Assembly (NCBI GenBank): GCA_900766495.1
Contig: CAAFVM010000032.1
Location: 1-58,932 of the forward strand
Direction: 5' to 3'
DNA length: 58,932 nucleotides
Source: Clostridia bacterium
Lineage (GTDB): Bacteria > Bacillota > Clostridia > Christensenellales > Borkfalkiaceae
Both the position numbers and the translations under genes were made by a program. The notes below the pieces were generated by a model. That model worked only from the letters and a program-made list of their open reading frames with translations. It made no database searches and was not told the origin of the DNA. Shown piece after piece: positions 35,301 through 43,059 of the stretch. Numbering within the stretch: the stretch's first letter is position 1; each line of letters starts with the position of its first letter.

Positions 35301-38300
35301 TACGGCGTTATTGCCTCCCTCTATCACAACCGAAGATATGTTCCGGCAATAGATGAACGCATATTCGCCTATATATTTAATAGTATTCGGAATAACAACT
35401 TCGGTAAGATTACTTGCGCCCTCAAAAAATCTTTCGCCTATATAAGAAACACCTTTACCCAAAGTAAGGTTTTTGAGGTTATACCAACTATAACTATTCG
35501 GTTTTGTAATCTCTATTTCGCCGCACCCCTCGCCGCCTATAACAAGGTTTTCTACCGCGTTTATATTATTGAACAAAGCTTTGCCGCTTCCCGTTACGGT
35601 AAGGTCGGTTAAATATTGCGTATCAAAAGCCGAAACGGCTATGGCGGGAACCGTAGCTTTTGTGATTTTACAAGAATCAAACGCAAATTTTCCAACTTTT
35701 TCAACGGTATCGGGAATAATCAATTCGGTAACGGACGAAAGACCAACAAATGCGCGTTCGCCTATAGACGTAACGCCGTAAGGAATTTCAAGCTTGGTTT
35801 TGTTATTAAACAGTTCTCCGTTTATATAAACCTGCATCACCGTAGAGCCTATAATATTCACGTATGCCCCGAACGTTATGCCGCACCAGTCGGCAAGCGT
35901 GCCTTCGTAATAAATTTTATCGGCCGACAGCCCGCTGTTCCAGATTTTTATTGTTTTGGGAACGTGTATCTCGTCGATTTTCGTTACGTCAAACACGTTG
36001 CTGTAAAGTATATCTCCGCCCGTTATATTAAGTCTTTTGATTCTTGTCGGGTTTATATATCGCAAAGCATACGTAGAAGCAGAAACCTCAGCCAAATTGT
36101 ATTCGGCTTTCTCATCCGTATTTATATAGTAAGTATCGAAAATTAAATTCTCAAACGAGGTAACCGTTTTGGGAATAACGAGTTTTGTAACCGACTTTTT
36201 AAAAGGAATAATATTACCGGCCACCGTATAAGTTTCGCCGTTATAATTTTCGGGCAGAGTAACCTCTTCGCTTTCACCCACGTATTTTACGAGTTTTACA
36301 CCGAAGCGCGATTTATAGAACATAAAGTCGCCGTCTTTCACAAGGTTGCTGCCCGCCGTCTTCTTTTCGTCTATTCCGTAATCTTTCAGTTTTAAATCGA
36401 CTTTGCTTAAATTGATAACCTCAAGCAGGGCTTCAGGATATTTACCGTTGCCCATCATAATTTGCTTAACTTTTTCGCCTACGGTTATAGATAAAACGTC
36501 GCCTTTATCCGAAGAAAAATCGTCTAACATAAGAGTGCCGAAATTAAGTTTTACAACAGAATAATCGTATTGAGGTTTTGTGAAAAATTCAGAGAACGAA
36601 ACCCCGACCGTCGCTTCCACGGTGATACATTTTACGTTTTTGCAATCGTCGAAAAGCCCCTCGGTAACTCCTCTTACATAGTTCGGAACAAGAAACTCGG
36701 TATCGTTTTTATATTCTTCTTTTACGGCTTTTAACTTTACTTCGGAATACTCGCTTTCGAATTCGTACTTTTTAATATACTCGTCGACGTAATCGTATTT
36801 AACGGTGAAAACCATATCTTCCGTTTTAGATACACGGACATCGCATATGGTCTTCGGATTTCCTTCGGAATCTTTTACGGGTTCGACGGAATCGCCTACG
36901 TATATACCTTTAAAAGTATAGCCGCCGATGTTACTCGTCTGCGCATAAAAATAAATGCTATAACCGCCGAACTTAATATTTTCCGTCGTCGTTTTATCGC
37001 CCCAGACGGTTATTTTTTGGTAATAAAGTTGCTTGAATTTTAAAGTTATTACCTTGCCGTTTTCGGCAGAAAAATTGTACTCGCTCGAATCCTCGTCAAG
37101 AACGTTGCCCTCTCCGTCGTAATAGCCCATAAACGTAAAGGTCGAATTCTGCGAAAAATACAATCTTACCGAAGATCCCTCTTTTGCGAAAATATTATAA
37201 TTGCCGTTTGCGTCGGCGGTAAGCTCGTTATAACTGCTTCCTATTTGAGTCCGGACTTCTATATTCTCTTCGAACGGAGAGCCGTCGGTTTGCATAACTT
37301 TTACGGTGATATTCGCTTTATCGGCATATTTTGCTTTAAGCGTTGCGTTGCCGAATCGCCAGTTATAATAATATTTTCCGTCTTCGTCAATTTTTCCTAC
37401 AATGTCGCCGTTGTCGTCGAGTATATCCCAGCCGTCGAATATTATGCTTTCGTCGGTTTCGGGAACGGGAAATTGTATAGGACTTTCGCTTCCGTATTCA
37501 AACGAGAAGTCTTTCGCGTCTTCGGGTAAAGTGCCTTTGTCGCCCACTTCGAACTTGGGAACGAAAACGCTGTTTTTTACGTCGGTATATTTAGAATATA
37601 ACGGAATAATATAATATACTTCTTCGGCGTCTGAGGGCATAAGAATTCCGCCGGTATATTCTTTGGTGCAGGCTTGATCGGTGTACCATACCGAAGAATA
37701 CATGCCGCCGTCGCTGTCTAAATACACTTTGTGGGAGTTGAATTTCTCGCCCGCAATCGCGTCTTCCCGATAAACGCAATCGCTGACTTCGGAATCCATG
37801 CAAACGTAATATTTAACGGTAACGGCATATTTTTTAAACACCGAAAACGTGAACTTGCTTATTTCGTTGCCCGACATACGGTCGAACGCATAAACGTTGA
37901 TTTTGTTCACGCCGTCATTCAATCTGATCGACGAAACGTCTTCGCCGTCGGCAGACAAAAAAACGTTCTCTTCATCATATGTAAAATACTGCGCGAGATT
38001 TATCCGGGAGTCGTCAATAGAAGCGGTAAGTTCATATTCGCCGTTAGCGTTTTTGTTTGCCCCGCTTACGCTTGCCGCCATATTCCATTTTGCATAAAGC
38101 GTCATATTTCCGCTTACTGTCAATTCTTTTTCGGAAACAACGTCGCCGTCAACCTCTCGCGACCAACCTTTAAAAAGATAGCCGTCGCGTTTAGGCTCGT
38201 TCACAATAAATATGGGCGAACCCTTGGTGTATGTGCTTTCGTATATTTCCGAACCCGTGTTTTCGAATACGCCGCCGTTTGCGTTAAACGTTACGGTATA

Positions 38301-38405
38301 CGCAGTGTTTTTGTTACCGCCGACCTTACCGCAGGCAGACAAGCCGAATACGGATAAAAGAAAAACAAGCATAAGGCTTAAAATAACAGGAATTTTTCTT
38401 TTCAT
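32355..38405 (-). CDS. Giant leucine-rich-repeat (BspA-like) surface lipoprotein
   Basis: A 2016-residue surface protein. Residues 1-25 form a lipoprotein signal with lipobox LSAC, so it is likely lipid-anchored outside the membrane. An InlB-type repeat follows (TVTFNANGGVF ... FKGW ... LYAKWN), with more beta-rich modules up to about residue 560. The rest is dominated by BspA-type LRR_5 repeats of the form 'IGxxAFxxCxxLTxVxIPxSV', for example ELTDVTFKSDNVLTEIG and TGIELPESVEIIGNYAFYNC. Such proteins bind host or dietary proteins, glycans or other bacteria. GGGGAG precedes the start. The promoter has an 11-base homopolymer spacer, so expression may switch on and off. No enzyme motif was noticed. 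Confidence 0.93.
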   Translation of the reverse strand: MKRKIPVILSLMLVFLLSVFGLSACGKVGGNKNTAYTVTFNANGGVFENTGSEIYESTYTKGSPIFIVNEPKRDGYLFKGWSREVDGDVVSEKELTVSGNMTLYAKWNMAASVSGANKNANGEYELTASIDDSRINLAQYFTYDEENVFLSADGEDVSSIRLNDGVNKINVYAFDRMSGNEISKFTFSVFKKYAVTVKYYVCMDSEVSDCVYREDAIAGEKFNSHKVYLDSDGGMYSSVWYTDQACTKEYTGGILMPSDAEEVYYIIPLYSKYTDVKNSVFVPKFEVGDKGTLPEDAKDFSFEYGSESPIQFPVPETDESIIFDGWDILDDNGDIVGKIDEDGKYYYNWRFGNATLKAKYADKANITVKVMQTDGSPFEENIEVRTQIGSSYNELTADANGNYNIFAKEGSSVRLYFSQNSTFTFMGYYDGEGNVLDEDSSEYNFSAENGKVITLKFKQLYYQKITVWGDKTTTENIKFGGYSIYFYAQTSNIGGYTFKGIYVGDSVEPVKDSEGNPKTICDVRVSKTEDMVFTVKYDYVDEYIKKYEFESEYSEVKLKAVKEEYKNDTEFLVPNYVRGVTEGLFDDCKNVKCITVEATVGVSFSEFFTKPQYDYSVVKLNFGTLMLDDFSSDKGDVLSITVGEKVKQIMMGNGKYPEALLEVINLSKVDLKLKDYGIDEKKTAGSNLVKDGDFMFYKSRFGVKLVKYVGESEEVTLPENYNGETYTVAGNIIPFKKSVTKLVIPKTVTSFENLIFDTYYINTDEKAEYNLAEVSASTYALRYINPTRIKRLNITGGDILYSNVFDVTKIDEIHVPKTIKIWNSGLSADKIYYEGTLADWCGITFGAYVNIIGSTVMQVYINGELFNNKTKLEIPYGVTSIGERAFVGLSSVTELIIPDTVEKVGKFAFDSCKITKATVPAIAVSAFDTQYLTDLTVTGSGKALFNNINAVENLVIGGEGCGEIEITKPNSYSWYNLKNLTLGKGVSYIGERFFEGASNLTEVVIPNTIKYIGEYAFIYCRNISSVVIEGGNNAVIEDYAFGVSFMGDHGAKYTCSDSALTSVIVGEGVTEIHNYVFQFNDTKELTLKLPKSIEYLGKLCDGWSDVATVKPCVKGSKGELYFESETGEPVVLYCAYIYENGKKVYPEIDIPATVKIINDYGIKDSDIVSGTYTVPEQVTQINYLGMINAQPISLVVSANVKYMPTEALSLDSFENITIEGNTKFGFSEDTIKGKTSIITPFGKGIRKTLKNVTISANNEYYAVENGVLYNKNKTNAIAMIYFADGFDGSVTLANTVETISDYAFSQIKEISSIDFGSSLISIGKSAFYNTGITSLVLPDSFKKIGDSAFGECNITSIDIPCGVTGLEYLHSFLFNNIEGTFTEDGSLYLKGRGNDYYYLLQGKATKEYSVKEGVGCIYSGAIVAEIKTLIVPTGIESCYKKTSLLDKIIAPYDFVAKYTVNATTAEVLGSGEFNMYDFIYSLYKNLIIGDGFTEIVYSRTTNDSKANSNLKTVVIGENVRVIGSAAFCCYPELTDVTFKSDNVLTEIGNNAFSGRSKLTGIELPESVEIIGNYAFYNCTALVMEKLPDSLLSIGEYAFCNCDALGTNLKVPETLESLGKGAFEKCEKLSIESYPYVKYLYSANGTPVIAMFSHPENKGQTVNIADGVKFITEPISRNTNVADIVFNIPASVKKITLNGYSNYNITFKVNVSFAELADFIANAAWLAGEDDKGARYNTSLFVNDKEFDDKENVCTVRISDGTKEIGLNAFKYADKLIVPESVERISSGVISKSLCVTDGYGYYIGTEENPYLWLVKVSGLRNTYTVNENTKHIADGAFSPSAESFSKLGALREINLPSGLLSIGAEAFKDSEIIRFNCSAKNVTVGENAFFGCYRLSEINASASLTEKIRNDINESYSSYSDWIYSSLFFDKVFKCKENVWYEDEYGYYIGTEQNRKMILVWVKALNNGSFDVSADTKVICKDAFNDFGSVEKVTLHGDVFGKEYIPATATVEIAKD

Positions 38406-38533
38406 TATAATAAAGCTCCCCTACGCGGAGTTAGTTTTTTACCGCTCGCTTTTATTTTACCGCCGTTTTTTTGTTATAAAAAGCCGCAATATAAGCGAGC
38501 TTTTTAAAAAGCCCCGCATTTTTTCCACCCATA

Positions 38534-38564
38534 ATTCTACCCCCCCCCCCGTCTGTAATGTCAA
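38534..38564 (-). promoter_or_regulatory. Homopolymer-spacer promoter of the LRR lipoprotein gene
   Basis: On the minus strand TTGACA (38559-38564) and TAGAAT (38534-38539) are separated by 19 bases: TTACAGAC followed by eleven G (38540-38550). The optimal spacing is 17, so losing two G would give a near-consensus promoter. The start codon is 129 bases downstream. Slippage in such tracts causes phase variation in other bacteria. Confidence 0.75.
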
Positions 38565-38850
38565 GTATTTTTCAGTGCAAAAACATAACTTTTTTGTGGT
38601 TTTTTTGTGAAAAATTTACAATATTTGTTGTAGTTTAAAATGCCAGTCCTGTTGTTAGCCGGGTCCCCGCGTTCGTTTCCACGAGATTCCTCGACTTCGC
38701 TCGGAATGACACAAGATGGTTGGCATAAAAAACGCTTGGAATGACAGTGCGGGTGTGGTGTGCATAATGCTTTGTTCGAATGACGAGGCGTGAGAAAAAA
38801 CGTTTTGTTTGTAATGACAGACAGCGGGCGACCACCGGTCGCCCCTACAA

Positions 38851-38904
38851 ACAGAAAACGGGCGTATAGGTCGATTAACAACACAAAACAAAAAAGTTTT
38901 CTGT
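38851..38904. repeat. Hairpin with terminator motif, repeat-island type
   Basis: ACAGAAAAC (38851-38859) pairs with GTTTTCTGT (38896-38904). The loop holds GCGTATAGGTCGATTAACAA (from 38862). It is the reverse-strand relative of 50375-50428. Confidence 0.7.
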
Positions 38905-38966
38905 CATGTTGAGCTTGTCGAAACATCTCGCGGAAGCGTTGCTTGATTGCGGCACTACTTAATAAT

Positions 38967-39295
38967 ATAATCTTGCTTTCCCCAAGAGGCGGGGTAGACT
39001 TTCCCGATAGCGGGAAAGGTGGCAGCCACAGGCTGACGAAAAGGGGGCGGCTCCGCCGAGGAGCAGTGTCGAACGCGAAGAATGAGCGTTTGACGATAGA
39101 GGGTTGATATTCGATAATTACGTTTATTCTTATTTATTGAAAAAAATTGCTTGTGTGAAAGTAATTGCAACAATCCTCTTCAGGCTCGCTACGCTCGCCA
39201 ACCCCGCTCTGCCGCGGCGGCAACCCTTTTGGCGCAAGCGCCATTTCCCCTATTAGGGGAATTTACCCCGCAACTTTGGGGAAGCCAAGAATAAA
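38967..39295. repeat. Long structured repeat R5, copy 2
   Basis: Second copy of the element at 457-730, with the same small hairpins and same order. It carries an extra segment (about 39190-39265) with the palindromes GCCGCGGC, GGCGCAAGCGCC and CCCCTATTAGGGG before the shared CCCCGCAACTTTGGGG tail. Confidence 0.75.
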
Positions 39296-39442
39296 GAACC
39301 AGTTTCCGCGTTCGTTTCCACGAGATTCCTCGGCTACGCTCGGAATGACATAAGGTTGTTGGCTTAAAAAACACCACCTAACCCTCGTGGCACAAAACCT
39401 AAACACACGGCACCACCCCGCCGCGGGGAAGAAGAAAGAAAA

Positions 39443-39473
39443 AAACTCCTCCGAAAAATGCGGAAGAGTTTGA
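39443..39473 (-). terminator. Terminator at the end of the glycan locus
   Basis: On the minus strand AACTCTTCCG (39462-39471) pairs with CGGAGGAGTT (39444-39453), then a T run. It lies just past the SGNH hydrolase stop. Confidence 0.78.
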
Positions 39474-39491
39474 ATGTTTTTATTAAGTTTA

Positions 39492-40760
39492 TCACAGCCC
39501 AGCAACGGTTTTTAAAACCACCTGCGCGTAAAGGCGATGAATGTAATCGTTTGGATGGTTCGTGTTCGACGACGTGCAGTCCTGAAAAGTTTTTACGTTA
39601 AGCATTTCAAGGTGAACGTTAGTAACGTCGGCAACGGCAACGTGCATATCTTTGCTCTGCCAGTAGCTTTCGGCTTTGGCAAGTTCCGCGGGATATTCGG
39701 GTTGATATTTTCTTAAAGTAGTTCCCGACGAATAGCCCACCAAATCGTTAGGAACCATGGGGCTTACCACAACTATTTCGGTATTCGGGCTTTTTTCAAT
39801 TATGTTTTTAACTATATTTCTTATATTCGCGGCAAAATACGCGGGTTCGTAAGCCACGCCGTCGTTCATTCCGAAAGCCAGAATAAGCAAATCGGGCTGC
39901 CATTCGGCAACGGGCGCGTAGTTGTCGTATTCTTTCGCCCAGTTGGTTTCCTTACCGCTTACCGAAAAGTTTTTGCGCGTTATTTTCACGCCGTACTGCT
40001 TTTCGAGCGCGGCCATAGCCATATCGCAATAGGTCGGGCAATAAGGCGCGCGATTTACGTCGGCAAGCCCGGTAGCCGCCCAGCCGTAGGTTATACTGTC
40101 GCCGTAGTAAGCTACTTTTAAATTTTGCCCGGCGTTAAGTTTTTCGCTTAACGACGAGAAAATTTCGCTTTTATCCTCGGGTTCGGTTAACACATTGCTT
40201 TCGGCGTGCGTATATGTGCATGCGAGGCACCAAGCCGACATACCTTTGCTCTCTTTCGAAATTTCGGCTACTATATAACTGCCCTTGCCGCTCGCCGCGG
40301 GTATTTGAGTTTTAAGCCCGTCGTCGGTATAGGTTTCGTGGTAATAGTCGGAATAATCAAGCGCGGAAATAGTTCCTCCGTCTTTAATAACCAGTTTGCC
40401 GTTTACCACCTCGTAATCCTTGCCCTCTTCGTAAAGTGTAGAAAGGTCGGCGCTTCTTACCGACACCATTTTGTCGATAGGATAAAGCAAACTAATCGGC
40501 GCTATTTCTCCGTTTTCTCCGCGCAGAACAAACGCCGCTTCGGCATAGCTTACGCGTCCTTTCCAGTAAGGCGACAAATACTTATCGATATTGTATTCCG
40601 TAACGTCGTATTTTGCTAAATTTTCCATATTTCCGCCTCCGCTTCCCGAAGAATTTCCCGAATTTGAACCCGAATTGTTGTTTCCGCCGCAAGCGGTTAA
40701 TCCCGCGGCAAGCGTTGCCGCAAGCATAACGGCAGCCGCTTTTTTAATAAATTTTATCAT
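39492..40760 (-). CDS. SGNH/GDSL hydrolase lipoprotein
   Basis: A 422-residue secreted esterase, probably removing acetyl groups from sugars. A lipoprotein signal with lipobox LTAC is followed by a Gly/Ser/Asn-rich linker. The catalytic C-terminal half has block I YYGDSITYG (nucleophile Ser), block III AFGMNDG, and block V HPNDYIH supplying Asp and His. The N-terminal ~170 residues form an accessory beta domain. The start at 40760 follows a GGGGC box; 40781 is also open. It is the last gene of the glycan operon, so deacetylation of the imported polymer is a reasonable role. Confidence 0.88.
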   Translation of the reverse strand: MIKFIKKAAAVMLAATLAAGLTACGGNNNSGSNSGNSSGSGGGNMENLAKYDVTEYNIDKYLSPYWKGRVSYAEAAFVLRGENGEIAPISLLYPIDKMVSVRSADLSTLYEEGKDYEVVNGKLVIKDGGTISALDYSDYYHETYTDDGLKTQIPAASGKGSYIVAEISKESKGMSAWCLACTYTHAESNVLTEPEDKSEIFSSLSEKLNAGQNLKVAYYGDSITYGWAATGLADVNRAPYCPTYCDMAMAALEKQYGVKITRKNFSVSGKETNWAKEYDNYAPVAEWQPDLLILAFGMNDGVAYEPAYFAANIRNIVKNIIEKSPNTEIVVVSPMVPNDLVGYSSGTTLRKYQPEYPAELAKAESYWQSKDMHVAVADVTNVHLEMLNVKTFQDCTSSNTNHPNDYIHRLYAQVVLKTVAGL

Positions 40761-40797
40761 ATTTTGCCCCTTTTCGCGCAAGTTTTAAGTCGCTTTT

Positions 40798-42906
40798 TTA
40801 TTTTTCTTTTATATATTCGCAAACGGCAGCCGAAAGCTTTTTGCCGCCGAATATAACCTTGCCCTGCTCAACCGTCGCGTTTCCGTAATAAGAATTAAGC
40901 TTATAACCCGAAACGTCGAACTCGCAAGCGCGGTTTTCTTCGCCGAAACACATTGCGTAAACCAGCATTTTTTCGCCGTCTTCCGAAACGCGAACAAGCC
41001 TTATAACGCCGCGCGGATTGCAAAGCGAAGCTATTTCGTCGGTGTCTATCAATATTGTTTCGCCGCTTTTTATAACGCTTTTTATGTTGTTATAATAATT
41101 AACGCCGTCTTTAACTATTTTTGTAATTTCGGACGAAAGTTCGGCTATTTTACCCGATATACAAATTCTGCCGAGCATTGCTTTCACCATTGTGAAATAC
41201 ACCTCGTCCTCGCCGTGAGCGGGCAGAACGCTTGCCCATATCTGCATTACGCGCGGCTGCATAATCCGTTGCAAATCCATTGCGACTACCGCGCCGTCGG
41301 CGTTTTCGTGCGCGTCGGAAAACGACACCATACTGCCTACCGTATCGAAAAACACCGAGTGGCGCATTCCGCCCGACGAGCAACTTTCCATAACCAGCCC
41401 CGGCACGCCGTCGCGCAGTTTTTCCATAAACGCTTTAACGCCGAGCATATGCTTTCTTAATCCCTCGGCGGGGCTTTCGTCGCCGTCTACGCCGTAGCCC
41501 ACGTTTTCGTTGTAATCGATTTTTATGTATTTAAGCCCGTTTTCGTTAAGCGCGTTTATAACCTTTTCGGTAAGATAATCGGTTACTTCCGCCTTTCGAA
41601 AATCGAAAAACGCGCGCCCGTTTCGGGTTATAAGCAAACCGTCTTCTTCAAGCAGCAGGTCGCCGCGCCTTGCAAAAATTTCGCTGTTCGATGTTACCGA
41701 TTCGAACTCGTACCACACGCCGCCTTTCTGCATTCCCGCGCTTTTTACTTCGCTTGCAAATTCCGAAAGCCCGTTAGGAAACTTGCTTTTTATAACGTTC
41801 CAGTCGCCCAGGTTTCCGTCGTTCACCTCGCTGAACCAGCCCGCGTCTATAACGAAATATTCCGCGCCGAACTCCTTGGCTTTTTTAAGTTGCGGGCGAA
41901 TGTTTTCCATTGTGGGTCTGCCCCAGCTATATAAATATTCGTTGTAAATAACGGGCAAATTTTCTTCGCTTTTTGGCAGTTTGTAAAGCGTTTCGTGATA
42001 TTTGGTAAGCGTTGCGCAGGCTTTCGTCAAATCGCCTTTAACAACCGAAACATATGCCGACGGAGTAACGAATTTTTCGCCTGCGGCAAGATTTTTCGTC
42101 CAGTGTCCGTAAAGTTTATCGGCAAGCCCGCCGCTTAAATTTACCGAGCCGTAGCGATGCAGCGCCTCTATCTGCCACGACGAAACCGCGTCCTGCTGAA
42201 CCGCCCAGGTTACGCCCGCGGTTTTGTCTTCGAGCGCGACGAACGGCACAAACCCGCGCGCCGGCATACTACCCAAAGCGCCGAACCTTTCCACGCGTAT
42301 TCCGAGGCAAGACCAGGAATCTTCGAAATCGAAATTTTTAAGCGGCAAACTTTCTTTTCTGCCCTCCGCCGACCAGTTGCTGCGCAAACGGTGCAAAACC
42401 AAATTTTGCATATTGTTTTCAACCGAAAAAGGCGTAAGCGAGTTTAACGTAAACGACGAAACCCTTTGCAAAGTTACGGGCTTATCGGTTTTGTTTTCCA
42501 CCTCGGTATAGGTTTCAATAGCCTTATACCCGTTTACCTGCTTTACTATATGGCGAGCGAAAAGCCCGTCGTCGGTTTTAAAATAAGTGGCGATAACGGT
42601 GCTATTGCCGCACTTTTTAACTTTTTGGTCGTAGATTTTAAGCGCGTATGCGGTGGTGTGGTTAAACGTTGTGGCGCCCGCCGAAAAATCGCGGCGTGGT
42701 TCGTCGCCTCGGCGGGTTATTTGCACCATCGGGTCGATTTCGGGGTATTTTGAACCTTTTGCCAGTTTTAATAATTTTTCTTCCGAAAGCATATCCTCGG
42801 TTCCCTCGGGTACGCAGGTAAAAGCGGTTACGCCGTTTTTAAAAACGTAAACGAGGCTTATGCCGTTAAGCTTATATATCCAAAATCCGTTTTTGGTAAG
42901 GTCCAT
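40798..42906 (-). CDS. GH36-type alpha-galactosidase
   Basis: A 702-residue cytoplasmic glycoside hydrolase of clan GH-D. An N-terminal beta domain precedes the TIM barrel. Typical segments are YSWGRP, VIDAGWF, GDWNVIKSKFPNG, the nucleophile Asp in YIKIDYNENVG, ESCSSGG and the acid/base Asp in SFSDAHE. No signal peptide is seen, so it acts on imported oligosaccharides. The ATG at 42906 follows AGGAGA by 7 bases; the TTG at 42912 is too close. Alpha-galactosidase is most likely, with alpha-N-acetylgalactosaminidase or a related activity not excluded. Confidence 0.88.
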   Translation of the reverse strand: MDLTKNGFWIYKLNGISLVYVFKNGVTAFTCVPEGTEDMLSEEKLLKLAKGSKYPEIDPMVQITRRGDEPRRDFSAGATTFNHTTAYALKIYDQKVKKCGNSTVIATYFKTDDGLFARHIVKQVNGYKAIETYTEVENKTDKPVTLQRVSSFTLNSLTPFSVENNMQNLVLHRLRSNWSAEGRKESLPLKNFDFEDSWSCLGIRVERFGALGSMPARGFVPFVALEDKTAGVTWAVQQDAVSSWQIEALHRYGSVNLSGGLADKLYGHWTKNLAAGEKFVTPSAYVSVVKGDLTKACATLTKYHETLYKLPKSEENLPVIYNEYLYSWGRPTMENIRPQLKKAKEFGAEYFVIDAGWFSEVNDGNLGDWNVIKSKFPNGLSEFASEVKSAGMQKGGVWYEFESVTSNSEIFARRGDLLLEEDGLLITRNGRAFFDFRKAEVTDYLTEKVINALNENGLKYIKIDYNENVGYGVDGDESPAEGLRKHMLGVKAFMEKLRDGVPGLVMESCSSGGMRHSVFFDTVGSMVSFSDAHENADGAVVAMDLQRIMQPRVMQIWASVLPAHGEDEVYFTMVKAMLGRICISGKIAELSSEITKIVKDGVNYYNNIKSVIKSGETILIDTDEIASLCNPRGVIRLVRVSEDGEKMLVYAMCFGEENRACEFDVSGYKLNSYYGNATVEQGKVIFGGKKLSAAVCEYIKEK

Positions 42907-42989
42907 AATCAATCTCCTGAAACCGCGCGAAGCGCCGTTGTAAAACTACCTGTATTGTTTTCGCCCTTTTTCGCAAAAGTAAAAACAAG

Positions 42990-43022
42990 CGCAAAAGCCC
43001 CGCCCTCGGCAAGGCTTAAAAA
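42990..43022 (-). terminator. Possible internal terminator of the glycan locus
   Basis: On the minus strand AAGCC (43012-43016) and GGCTT (42994-42998) with an inner GCC/GGC pairing, then a T-rich stretch. It may partly separate the beta-helix genes from the galactosidase. Confidence 0.4.
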
Positions 43023-43059
43023 AGCGAAATTTTAATTAAAAAATTTAAAAAAGTAAAAA

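Larger units (their letters stand above)
38640..39440. repeat. Intergenic repeat island 3
   Basis: No gene is seen in this 800-base stretch. R1 copies on the reverse strand lie at 38671-38710 and 39308-39350, with eroded pieces near 38729 and 38776. The R3 palindrome is at 38825-38849, a hairpin with the terminator motif at 38851-38904, a full R2 copy at 38902-38947, R5 copy 2 at 38967-39295, and CCCTCG/CCGCCGCGGGG segments at 39379-39437. It separates the LRR gene from the glycan locus. Confidence 0.85.
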
